Assembly (NCBI GenBank): GCA_026389955.1
Contig: JAPLGY010000747.1
Coordinates: 631 to 18,752, forward strand
DNA from: Caldilinea sp.
GTDB lineage: Bacteria; Chloroflexota; Anaerolineae; Caldilineales; Caldilineaceae
Reading direction: 5' to 3'
Length of the DNA stretch: 18,122 nt
A program made the translations under genes and the position numbers. How positions within the stretch are numbered: the stretch's first letter is position 1; each line of letters opens with the position of its first letter. Positions 7,764 to 16,561 of this stretch are shown piece by piece. The notes below the pieces were generated by a model. It saw only the letters and a list, made by a program, of their open reading frames with translations, was not told the origin of the DNA and did no database searches.

Positions 7764-8728
7764 ACGACCTCCAAACCTGCTGCGTGCTGGTCACACCGAC
7801 CTCCTTTGGCCAGAACGACCCGCAGCTGCGCACTGCACTGGAGAGCACAGTCGGCCGCGTGATCTACAACCCAACGGGCCAGCCCCTCTCCTCTGCTGCG
7901 CTGCGCGACCTGCTGCCTGGCTGCCACGGCTGGATCGCCGGGCTGGATACGATCGACGCTGCAGCGCTGGCTGCCGCCGACCAACTCCAAGTGATCGCCC
8001 GCTACGGCGCCGGCGTGGATCGGATCGACCTGGAGGCTGCGCGAGCACGCGGGATTGTGGTCACCAATACACCCAACGCCAACGCCGTCGCCGTCGCCGA
8101 GCTGACCGTCGGCCTGATGATCGCCCTGGCCCGGTCCCTGCCCGCCGCCAATGCAGCGACCCGCAGTGGGCACTGGCCGCGACTGAGCGGCGTGGGCATC
8201 GAAGCCAAAACTGTGGGGCTCCTCGGCTTCGGCGCCATCGGCCGACAGGTCGCCCGGCGCCTGCAAGGCTTCGACTGCCGCGTGGTCGCCCACGACCCCT
8301 GGGCCGACACCGCCTTCGCACAGGCCCACGCCGTCACACTCCTCCCGCTGGATGAAGTGGTCGGCCAGGCCGATTTTTTGTCGCTGCATCTGCCTGCCCT
8401 GCCCACCACACGCGGGCTGGTCGACAGCACCTTGCTGGCAAAAATGAAGGCGGGTGCCTTTCTCATCAACACGGCGCGCGGGGAGTTGGTCGACGAAGCA
8501 GCCCTGGCCGCGGCCCTGGCCAGCGGCCAGCTGCGCGGCGCAGCGCTGGACGCCTTCAGCAGTGAACCGCCAGACCCCCACAACCCGCTGCTGGCGCTGC
8601 CCAACGTGATCGCAACACCACACACCGGCGCCCACACCGACGGAGCCACCCATGCCATGGGCTGGGGCGCCCTGCAAGAATGCCTGGCCGTGCTGCGCGG
8701 GGAACCCCCAGCCCATCGCGTGGCGTAA
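7760..8728 (+). CDS. D-2-hydroxyacid dehydrogenase (phosphoglycerate-dehydrogenase-like)
   Basis: NAD-dependent D-isomer 2-hydroxyacid dehydrogenase of 322 residues. The nucleotide-binding loop is LLGFGAIGRQVARRL (GFGAIG at 156-161), and AHDPW at the end of the second strand has the acidic residue typical of NAD preference. The catalytic triad is Arg240 (INTARGELVDE), Glu269 (LDAFSSEPPD) and His288 (ATPHTGAHT), with spacing like SerA. It lacks the C-terminal ACT domain of full serine-pathway enzymes. The ATG overlaps the isomerase stop (ATGA) with GGAG eight bases upstream. Substrate is unknown: phosphoglycerate, glyoxylate/hydroxypyruvate or a sugar-derived 2-keto acid are all possible. Context favours an acid formed in the sugar pathway. 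It is the last gene of the operon; no clear terminator follows. Confidence 0.92.
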   Translation: MNDLQTCCVLVTPTSFGQNDPQLRTALESTVGRVIYNPTGQPLSSAALRDLLPGCHGWIAGLDTIDAAALAAADQLQVIARYGAGVDRIDLEAARARGIVVTNTPNANAVAVAELTVGLMIALARSLPAANAATRSGHWPRLSGVGIEAKTVGLLGFGAIGRQVARRLQGFDCRVVAHDPWADTAFAQAHAVTLLPLDEVVGQADFLSLHLPALPTTRGLVDSTLLAKMKAGAFLINTARGELVDEAALAAALASGQLRGAALDAFSSEPPDPHNPLLALPNVIATPHTGAHTDGATHAMGWGALQECLAVLRGEPPAHRVA

Positions 8729-8860
8729 CCCCATCCCCCTCGTCGATGAACCTGCTGGTAAAGGGGAGAGACAGGTCTGCACGACGTCCATCTTGCCCAT
8801 GTGCTGGCGATCGTCCGTTGTCTTCAGAGCCCGACATAAAGTCTGTTCACCTTGCCAAAC

Positions 8861-8889
8861 TTGGGATGCAATCTTCCTCAGTGTACAAT
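8861..8889 (+). promoter_or_regulatory. Promoter of the AroE-like gene
   Basis: TTGGGA (8861-8866), a 17-base spacer and TACAAT (8884-8889) give a reasonable sigma-70-type promoter. A start near 8896 leaves a leader of about 96 nt to the ATG at 8992. It lies in the 263-bp gap 8729-8991, the longest non-coding stretch of the window. Apart from this promoter and the ribosome site, nothing convincing is seen in that gap. Confidence 0.6.
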
Positions 8890-8991
8890 GGACGTCATGT
8901 TCGATGGCTTTTCTCGCTGCCTCACCATCAAACGCACGACCAGGAACTGTGCAGAAACCCCTACATCCTGTTCTCACCTAGAAAGGTCGCT

Positions 8992-9939
8992 ATGTCATCT
9001 GCTCCCACAGTTGCCCAATCCGTGCCAACGTTTTATTTCGTCGGCGTCACAACCCGCAAATCCTCCATTATGAAAGTGTTTCCACGCTGGATGGAGCTGT
9101 TGGGGCGTCCAGAGGTCGTCATCGAAGGGATCGACCACAAAATCCACGATGATCCTGCCGCGTATCGTGCCACTGTCTCCCACATCAAGAACGACCCGCT
9201 GTCGCTCGGCGGGCTTGTCACTACCCATAAGATGGATCTGTACGCCGCAGCCCAGGATCTGTTCGACTACCTGGACCCCTATGCCCGGCTCACCCAGGAG
9301 CTGTCGTCGATCTCCAAACGGGAAGGCCAGCTGGAAGGCCATGCCAAGGATCCGATCACGGCCGGGCTGAGCCTCGACGCCTTTCTCGAACCCGCCTATT
9401 TCCAAAAAACCGGCGGCCATGTGCTCTGTTTCGGCGCCGGCGGTTCGGCACTGGCCACTCTGCTGCATCTGATCAACAAACCAGACAAAGCAGACCGCCC
9501 CGATCGGTTTGTCGTCGTCAACCGCTCACAGCCCCGCCTGGACCATCTCTGCACCATGGCCGCACAGCTTGACACCGACATCGCCGTCGAGCCGATTCTC
9601 AACAGCGACCCGTCACACAACGACACGTTGATGGCTGCCCTGCCCGAAGGCAGCCTCGTCATCAACGCCACCGGCATGGGCAAAGATATCCCCGGCTCCC
9701 CCATCACCGACGCCGGCCTCTTTCCTCACAACGGAATCGCCTGGGAGTTCAACTACCGCGGAGAGTTGGATTTCTTGCAGCAGGCGCTGCGCCAGCAGCA
9801 GGCGCGCGGCCTCCAGGTTGAGGACGGCTGGATCTATTTCCTTCACGGCTGGTCCCAGGTCGTCGCGCAGGTGCTGCATGTTGACCTCACCCCCGAGCTC
9901 TTCGCCAAACTCAACGCAGCGGCCTCGGCAGCACGGTGA
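8992..9939 (+). CDS. Shikimate dehydrogenase-family oxidoreductase (divergent AroE-like)
   Basis: Protein of 315 residues with the AroE architecture. The N-terminal substrate domain carries Lys80 in GGLVTTHKMDLY, matching the catalytic lysine of shikimate dehydrogenase. Asp120 in GHAKDPITAG stands where AroE has the NTD aspartate. The nucleotide-binding domain begins LCFGAGGSALATL (GAGGSA at 148-153), and VVVNRSQPRL is the NADP-type NR(T/S) motif. VINATGMGKDIPGSP and WEFNYRGELDFLQQA correspond to the family motifs near the C-terminus. The usual VGAVNT signature is replaced by LTQELSSISKREGQ, so shikimate itself is doubtful. The ATG at 8992 has GAAAGG at 8981-8986; the open frame upstream is rejected because it crosses the promoter. 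Proximity to the sugar operon suggests a polyol or cyclic-acid substrate; this is not proven. Confidence 0.82.
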   Translation: MSSAPTVAQSVPTFYFVGVTTRKSSIMKVFPRWMELLGRPEVVIEGIDHKIHDDPAAYRATVSHIKNDPLSLGGLVTTHKMDLYAAAQDLFDYLDPYARLTQELSSISKREGQLEGHAKDPITAGLSLDAFLEPAYFQKTGGHVLCFGAGGSALATLLHLINKPDKADRPDRFVVVNRSQPRLDHLCTMAAQLDTDIAVEPILNSDPSHNDTLMAALPEGSLVINATGMGKDIPGSPITDAGLFPHNGIAWEFNYRGELDFLQQALRQQQARGLQVEDGWIYFLHGWSQVVAQVLHVDLTPELFAKLNAAASAAR

Positions 9940-9971
9940 AGGCAGCAAAGTGGTCTCGCCCGTGAGCGACG

Positions 9972-9983
9972 TTCCTGCAGGAA
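9972..9983 (+). promoter_or_regulatory. 12-bp palindrome in the manA promoter (operator candidate)
   Basis: TTCCTGCAGGAA is a perfect palindrome occupying the -35/spacer zone, ending four bases before the extended -10 element. A dimeric regulator bound here would compete with RNA polymerase. Its regulator is unknown. Confidence 0.45.
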
Positions 9984-9987
9984 TTTC

Positions 9988-9996
9988 TGCTATAAT
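9988..9996 (+). promoter_or_regulatory. Extended -10 promoter of manA
   Basis: TGCTATAAT combines the TG-N extension (9988-9989) with a perfect TATAAT (9991-9996). No good -35 box lies 16-18 bases upstream, as is common for extended -10 promoters. Transcription would begin near 10003, giving a leader of about 70 nt before the ATG at 10073. Confidence 0.65.
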
Positions 9997-10072
9997 GGGA
10001 CATTGGAGTCAGCCTGCGCAGCTGCGGTGTCAGCAGGCAACCCCGTCCCAATACCAACGACCAGGAGCCACC

Positions 10073-11077
10073 ATGCACCATGCTGAAACAGCACTCTACC
10101 CGTTGACGTTCGACCCGGTCTTCAAAGACTACCCCTGGGGCGGCCGGAATCTGGCTGCTCATTTGGGCCGTTCTCTCCCCGACGGCATCGTGGCCGAGAG
10201 CTGGGAGATCGCTGCCCATCCGAATGGCTCCTGCACCGTCAACGCCGGCCCGCTCAAAGGCAGCACGCTGCCCGAAGTTCAGGCGCTGCTCGGCGCTGCC
10301 CTGCTCGGCGACTACAACCAGCCAGCAATCGAGCAGGGAAGTTTCCCCCTGCTGGTCAAACTCCTCGACGCCAACCGCTGGCTGTCTGTCCAGGTCCACC
10401 CCGACGACCGCTATGGGCTGGCCCACGAAGGCGAACCCGGCAAAACCGAACTGTGGGTGGTGCTGCACGCCGAGCCCGGCGCAGAGCTGATCTACGGCTT
10501 CGCTCCCGGCATGACCCACGACCGGTACGCAGCAGTGGCCGGTACCGAGGCCTGCGTCGACAAGCTGCAACGCCTGCCCGTACAGACAGGGGATGTGTTC
10601 TTCGTGCCCGCTGGCACCATCCACGCACTCGGCCCGGGAATCCTGGTCGCCGAAATTCAGCAAAACAGCGACACCACCTATCGCATCTGGGACTGGGGCC
10701 GCTCGCGGCCGCTGCATCTGGACAAGGCGCTCGATGTGCTCAACTTTGCCCAGGCTGAACCGGCGCCGGTCCTACCGCTCCTGCTGCTCGACGAGGAGGG
10801 GCTGCGCGTCGAGCGGCTGGCTTGCTGCACCTATTTCGAAACCGAACGGATCACCTTGCCCGCCGGGCACGAATTCTTTGGCCAGTGCGATGGCTCTACC
10901 TTTGAAATCTGGGCTGTGCTCCAAGGGGAAGCAACCTTTGAGTCCGATGCCGATCCCGTGACCCTGCACGGGGTTGAATGGGTGCTCCTGCCCGCCGACA
11001 TGGGCGATTTTGTCGTCAGCGCCCGCCGCCACTCGGTGCTGCTGCGCGTGGTCACCCCCAATGCCTCCCAGCGCTAG
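10073..11077 (+). CDS. manA: Mannose-6-phosphate isomerase, class I
   Basis: Zinc-dependent phosphomannose isomerase of 334 residues, linking mannose 6-phosphate and fructose 6-phosphate. The N-terminus FKDYPWGGRNLA and SWEIAAHPNG are family hallmarks. The zinc ligands are expected to be Gln107 and His109 (LSVQVHPDD), Glu126 (GKTELWVVL) and His184 (VPAGTIHALG). The block EIQQNSDTTYRIWDWGR is also typical. The ATG at 10073 has AGGAG at 10063-10067, five bases upstream; the longer open frame starting at 9818 runs through the previous gene and the promoter and is rejected. It has its own promoter, so expression may be separate from the sugar operon. Its 3' end overlaps the start of the MFS gene by 17 bp if that gene starts at 11061. 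Confidence 0.92.
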   Translation: MHHAETALYPLTFDPVFKDYPWGGRNLAAHLGRSLPDGIVAESWEIAAHPNGSCTVNAGPLKGSTLPEVQALLGAALLGDYNQPAIEQGSFPLLVKLLDANRWLSVQVHPDDRYGLAHEGEPGKTELWVVLHAEPGAELIYGFAPGMTHDRYAAVAGTEACVDKLQRLPVQTGDVFFVPAGTIHALGPGILVAEIQQNSDTTYRIWDWGRSRPLHLDKALDVLNFAQAEPAPVLPLLLLDEEGLRVERLACCTYFETERITLPAGHEFFGQCDGSTFEIWAVLQGEATFESDADPVTLHGVEWVLLPADMGDFVVSARRHSVLLRVVTPNASQR

Positions 11078-12275
11078 GCAATCCTCCGTGCAGCCATCCC
11101 TTTCCCCTCCCTCCTTTCGCCGCCTGATCGGCATCAGCACAGCCGCCAGGTTTCTGGTCGATGTCAGCACCCAGATCTTCAACCCCTTTCTGCCGATCCT
11201 TGCCGCCGGGGTCGGGATGAGCGTGGTGCAGCTGGGCCAGCTGATCGGCCTGCGCAACGCCATGGGGCTCTTTGCCCCGGTGACCGGAGCGCTGGCCGAC
11301 CGCTTCGGCTATCAGCGGGTGATCCGCATGGCGCTGCTCACCCTCGCCGCCAGTTTCCTGCTGCTGGCGTTCAGCACAGCCCCGTGGATGGTGGTGCTGG
11401 CATTGGCGTTGTGCGGGCTGGGGTTCGGCGCCTTTGTGCCCAACCTGCATGCCTTTGTCAGCAACCAGCTTCCCTACCACCAGCGCGCACGCGGGCTGGG
11501 CATGATCGAGTATGCCTGGGCCCTGACCGGGATCCTCGGCCTCTCCCTGATCGGTCTGCTGATCGAACAGGCCGGCTGGCGCACCCCGTTTCTGCTGCTC
11601 GCCATCGGCATGGTGGCCATGAATTTTGTCTTTGCCACACTGCCCGACCACCGGCGCCACCAGGGTCCCCACGCCACCGCCCAGGGGCTGAACGCGCTGC
11701 TGCTTCCCCCAGGCAACCGCCGTTCCACCTATGCCACCATGCTGGCCGGCGCGCTCAGCTACTGCGCCGCCATGCAGATCATGCTGTCCTACGGCGCCTG
11801 GCTGGCCGACCAATACCAGCTCGGAGCGGCAGCGCTCGGCACAGTCGCCTTTGTTCTGGGCTGGTTCGACCTGATCGCCAGTGTTTCGGTCAGCGTTTTC
11901 ACCGACCGCATCGGCAAACGGCGCAGCATGCTGATCGGCGTCGCCGGCTCGCTGGTCGGCTATCTGCTCATGCCGCTGCTCAACCTGGCCCTGCTCCCGG
12001 CCGTCGCGATCATCGGCGTCACCCGCTGCTTTTTTGAGTTCAGCATCGTCAGCCATTTGCCGCTGCTCAGCGAGCAGATGCCGGCCCACCGCGGCAAGGT
12101 CATGTCCCTGGGGGCAGCCCTCTCGCTCGGCAGCTCGACGGTGGCCGCCTTCAGCGGTCCCTGGCTGCTGGTCAATCTCGGAGTGGCGGCACTGGCCTGG
12201 TCTTCCGCAGCCCTGGTGCTGCTGTCGCTGCTGACCATTCTGTTCCTGGTTCGGGAAACCCCAGAAATTCCATAA
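11061..12275 (+). CDS. MFS transporter
   Basis: Major facilitator superfamily membrane protein of about 404 residues with 12 predicted transmembrane segments. Motif A is clear after TM2 (GALADRFGYQRVIR, from residue 76) and its degenerate repeat after TM8 is VFTDRIGKRRSM. No large central loop is present. The start is uncertain: ATG at 11061 overlaps manA and has no ribosome site, while GTG at 11088, just after the manA stop, has AGG at 11076-11078. Both precede the first membrane segment (FRRLIGISTAARFLV). Substrate cannot be read from sequence. It is probably co-transcribed with manA. Its last 104 bp overlap the 3' end of the minus-strand phosphatase-like gene. Confidence 0.88.
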   Translation: MPPSARQSSVQPSLSPPSFRRLIGISTAARFLVDVSTQIFNPFLPILAAGVGMSVVQLGQLIGLRNAMGLFAPVTGALADRFGYQRVIRMALLTLAASFLLLAFSTAPWMVVLALALCGLGFGAFVPNLHAFVSNQLPYHQRARGLGMIEYAWALTGILGLSLIGLLIEQAGWRTPFLLLAIGMVAMNFVFATLPDHRRHQGPHATAQGLNALLLPPGNRRSTYATMLAGALSYCAAMQIMLSYGAWLADQYQLGAAALGTVAFVLGWFDLIASVSVSVFTDRIGKRRSMLIGVAGSLVGYLLMPLLNLALLPAVAIIGVTRCFFEFSIVSHLPLLSEQMPAHRGKVMSLGAALSLGSSTVAAFSGPWLLVNLGVAALAWSSAALVLLSLLTILFLVRETPEIP

Positions 12276-13173
12276 CAGCCGGGACAAGATCGGTCAAACC
12301 GTGCAGCCTCCCGGCGATCCGCTGCCGGTCAGCCCCCAACACCAGTGTCAACACCGGGTTGGTGGTGTGCTTGCCATGACGACATTCTTCGACATTGCCA
12401 TGATCGCTGGTCACCACAACCAGCGTCTGGTTCAGATCTGCTGCCGCCAACAGCCCTGCCAACACAGCGTCAAAGCGCTGCAGCCACTGCACGGCCCCCG
12501 CATGGTTCTGTGCGTGGCCCAGCACGTCGGTCTGCCACCCCTCAAAAAAAATAAAATCGTAGGGCTGACTCAGCTGCCAAAGCACCTGGCCCGCTTCCCG
12601 CGGCGTGTACACCGGCACATCGGGATACCCCAGTTCGTCTCGCCACCCTTCCCCCGTAAAATCAGCCGAAAGCGCTCGCCCAGCACATAGGTCAGCATAG
12701 GTCAACAACGGTTGACCGCCGGCAACCGCTGCGTAGGGCAAGGCACTGAGCCGCCGACGGCCCCGCTCGACCGCATCAAAGTAGGCGCGTGGATAGGCGT
12801 TGCAGAAGTAGGGGGAGGACCCCAGATCTCGCAGCCGACGAAAGATCCCCCCTTCATCCAGCACAGCACGCACACGGTCGTCCAGCCAAGGGCCAAAATG
12901 CTCGCCTAAACGTTCCGCAGCGTTGATGCCCGTCACAAGCGCTGCCTGTCCGGTCGCACTCTGCGGACGACCAGAAACCCCCAGCGCAGCATCGAGCGGC
13001 ACCAGTTCAGCCTCCGCAGCCGACAGCCGTCCAGTCTCTACCACAGGCCGCCGCCCCGCCAACAGCCGATCCAACGTCGGATAAACACCCATGGCCAACG
13101 GGTTGCTGGCTGGATCGTCCGCTCCGACCCCAACTCCGTCCAGAAAAAGCAGGATCACCCGTCTGCGTCGCAC
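12172..13173 (-). CDS. Alkaline-phosphatase-superfamily metalloenzyme (iPGM/phosphopentomutase-like)
   Basis: Protein of 333 residues with the metal-site pattern of the phosphoglycerate mutase/phosphopentomutase branch. Asp12 lies in [15 protein letters not shown] nucleophile Ser/Thr lies in [13 protein letters not shown] (Ser72 or Thr74). Further ligands are in [23 protein letters not shown] and [15 protein letters not shown], the last like the HT-NPVP block of iPGM. It is far shorter than true iPGM (about 510 residues) and lacks the inserted phosphotransfer domain, so mutase activity on phosphoglycerate is not assured. The GTG at 13173 is chosen because AGGAG lies five bases upstream (13183-13179); GTG/ATG codons at 13212 and 13206 have no such site. 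The last 26 or so residues after FLGFPEPG run antisense to the MFS gene and look like a non-conserved extension. Confidence 0.82.
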   Translation of the reverse strand: MRRRRVILLFLDGVGVGADDPASNPLAMGVYPTLDRLLAGRRPVVETGRLSAAEAELVPLDAALGVSGRPQSATGQAALVTGINAAERLGEHFGPWLDDRVRAVLDEGGIFRRLRDLGSSPYFCNAYPRAYFDAVERGRRRLSALPYAAVAGGQPLLTYADLCAGRALSADFTGEGWRDELGYPDVPVYTPREAGQVLWQLSQPYDFIFFEGWQTDVLGHAQNHAGAVQWLQRFDAVLAGLLAAADLNQTLVVVTSDHGNVEECRHGKHTTNPVLTLVLGADRQRIAGRLHGLTDLVPAVMEFLGFPEPGTEWSAATAAPGLRKTRPVPPLRD

Positions 13174-13204
13174 ACCCTCTCCTGTCGCCACAAGACACCT
13201 TCCC

Positions 13205-14773
<1,569 letters not shown>

Positions 14774-14779
14774 AGAGCG

Positions 14780-15135
14780 CTATTCCTCTGCCCACGATTC
14801 GACAACCAGCCGGAAAATATCACTTTCGGTGAGAATCCCGACCAGTTGGTTGCCCCGCACGACCGGCAGCCCGCTCACCTGGTGCTCCAGCATTCGCTCG
14901 GCTGCCTCCTGAATCGTGGCGCTGGGGCTGATCGTGACCGGAGAGTAGGTCATCACTGCACGCACAGGCCGCTGCGCCAGCAACGCACGCGTGCCCCCCC
15001 CTCTACGACCGGAAGACGGCGCACCTCGTGCTCGCTCATCAGTTCCTGCGCCTCAGACAGGCTGGCCTCCGGCCCAATCACCACCGGATTTTCATGCATC
15101 CAGTCCTGCACCTCAGTCAGATGATGTCGTTTCAT
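14780..15135 (-). pseudogene. CBS-domain protein, disrupted by a frame change with loss of sequence
   Basis: The ATG at 15135 has AAGGAG overlapping the stop of the universal stress gene. The first frame encodes half of a CBS pair: [19 protein letters not shown], then [12 protein letters not shown]. At a run of eight G (complement of 14994-15001) it leaves the homologous frame. The second frame gives [20 protein letters not shown] and a full second CBS motif ending [18 protein letters not shown]. Adding one G or removing two joins the frames, but the first CBS motif would still lack its closing LVG-I-T--D strand and the linker, roughly 20-25 residues. A deletion with frame change, or a sequencing/assembly error, is likely. 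CBS pairs bind AMP/ATP-type ligands; this one sits at the end of the stress/redox operon. Confidence 0.8.
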
Positions 15136-15145
15136 GGCTGGCTCC

Positions 15146-16534
15146 TTATCGGGTACGCGTCCGCACCAACAGGACAGACTGGTCCACATAACGAACCAAC
15201 GTGTTGGCAATGCTGCTGGGAAAATGGCCCGGGGTCGACTCGCTGCCCGCCACCACCAGGTCGTAGCCAGTGTCGCGAGCACGCTGCAAAATCACTTCTT
15301 GCACCGAACCCGGTTGCAGAACAATCGACGATCGGTTGAAGCCATGAGCTTCCAGTTTGTGCTCCCACTTGTGCAGCATGGCCGACAGCCGGGTTCCCTG
15401 GGCGATCGCAGTCTCGACATCCATCGTTGTGCCTGGCTCGGTCGACAAATAGGGGGCTGCCGACGGCGGCATGACATGCAGCAAATCCAGCTGGGCACCC
15501 AGAATCTGGGCGAACTGGGCACCCACCGTCACCAGCGCTTCATCTTCCACCCCTGCACAGACCAGCACCCGCCGAAATGTCTGGCGATGCCCCTTGACCA
15601 ACAAGACCGTCGACTGGTCTTCTTGTAAGATCCGATAGGCGGTCGGCCCCACCACATTCGACCCGCCCGCACCGCGGTCGGCAAAGGCCCCGATCACCAA
15701 CAGGTCCACTGGGTTCGCCTGCAGATAGTTGATCACCTCTTCGTCGGCGTAGCCGACCAGCGGCACAATCGCGCGCGGACGCATTTCCCCAGCCCCGGTG
15801 GAAGGCAGCAGCGCAGTCGTGTCGGTCATCACCTGCTGTGCCTTGCCCGCCCCCTCCCTCTCCGAAGCCGTCACCAACACCGTCAATTCCCCGCCCACCA
15901 GCTGCTGCAGCTGGCTGGCCAGCGCCACGGCTCGCTGGCCAAAAGTCGCACCGTCGGTCGCCACGGCAATCCGCAGCCCGCCACCTTGCCCTAAGGCCAA
16001 GGCCAGCCGCTCTCCTGCCGTCCTGGCAACCGCTGCCGCCTCCGGCCGCAACAGCAACACCGGCACCGCCACATTGCGCAAAACCCGCTCCGCCACGCTC
16101 CCCATGACCAGACGATCAAAACCAGACCGCCCGTGGGTCGCCATCGCAATCAGACTGACCCCCTCCTCACGGGCATAGTGCGTGATGCACTGCGCCGAGT
16201 CGCCGAACTGCACATCCATTTTCACCGTGTACCCGAGCTCACGCAGCCGCTCCGCCTCAGGGCGAAGCTCAGCCAACAACTGGTCGCGCACCCCCTGCCA
16301 CTCTTCCGCCAGCACGCTGTACCCCTGCTCTCCTCTCTCGTACAAACCCGACAACACCCCAGCCCCCTCCAGCAGCGTGCGCGCAGGAACCGTCTCCAAC
16401 GACATCTTCAGCGACGGCGCAATCCGCAGCAGGAGCAACGTCATATCCCGTGGGTCAAAAAAATCTACCACAACCCGCACGATCTGCAAGCTGAAATCCG
16501 AACCGTCCAGCGGGATCAAAAGCGTACGTTTCAC
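15146..16534 (-). CDS. Universal stress protein with three Usp domains
   Basis: Cytoplasmic protein of 462 residues, about three times the usual 140-150 of a Usp domain. Domain 1 (residues about 1-167) begins [18 protein letters not shown] and has the ATP-site motif [19 protein letters not shown] followed by [11 protein letters not shown]. Domain 2 begins near residue 190 ([16 protein letters not shown]) and ends [13 protein letters not shown] and STVLLVKG. Domain 3 begins near residue 317 ([15 protein letters not shown]) and ends [18 protein letters not shown] and SVLLVRTR. Only domain 1 keeps the nucleotide loop well, so the others may be structural or regulatory. The GTG at 16534 is chosen for its strong AAAGGAGG eight bases upstream; an ATG at 16561 overlaps the preceding gene's end. 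It follows the DHOD-like gene by 27 bp. Confidence 0.9.
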   Translation of the reverse strand: MKRTLLIPLDGSDFSLQIVRVVVDFFDPRDMTLLLLRIAPSLKMSLETVPARTLLEGAGVLSGLYERGEQGYSVLAEEWQGVRDQLLAELRPEAERLRELGYTVKMDVQFGDSAQCITHYAREEGVSLIAMATHGRSGFDRLVMGSVAERVLRNVAVPVLLLRPEAAAVARTAGERLALALGQGGGLRIAVATDGATFGQRAVALASQLQQLVGGELTVLVTASEREGAGKAQQVMTDTTALLPSTGAGEMRPRAIVPLVGYADEEVINYLQANPVDLLVIGAFADRGAGGSNVVGPTAYRILQEDQSTVLLVKGHRQTFRRVLVCAGVEDEALVTVGAQFAQILGAQLDLLHVMPPSAAPYLSTEPGTTMDVETAIAQGTRLSAMLHKWEHKLEAHGFNRSSIVLQPGSVQEVILQRARDTGYDLVVAGSESTPGHFPSSIANTLVRYVDQSVLLVRTRTR

Positions 16535-16561
16535 AGTGTTTGCCTCCTTTGTTCCATCCAC

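Noticed and set aside
8729..8780. Possible terminator after the hydroxyacid dehydrogenase (CCCC ... GGGG)
   Set aside because: Four-base arms with a loop of more than 20 nt and no T-run.
8783..8896. Inverted repeat GACGTCCAT (8783-8791) / ATGGACGTC (8888-8896) around the AroE-like promoter
   Set aside because: Nine bases with arms nearly 100 bp apart; could be a looping operator pair but is plausible by chance and nothing else supports it.
6115..8977. Long minus-strand open frames opposite the GntR, isomerase and hydroxyacid dehydrogenase genes
   Set aside because: No domain signatures or ribosome sites; the plus-strand frames carry all catalytic motifs.
11052..12287. Minus-strand open frame of about 411 codons opposite the MFS gene
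   Set aside because: Low-complexity Gln/Gly/His composition and no motifs; the plus strand clearly encodes a 12-helix transporter.
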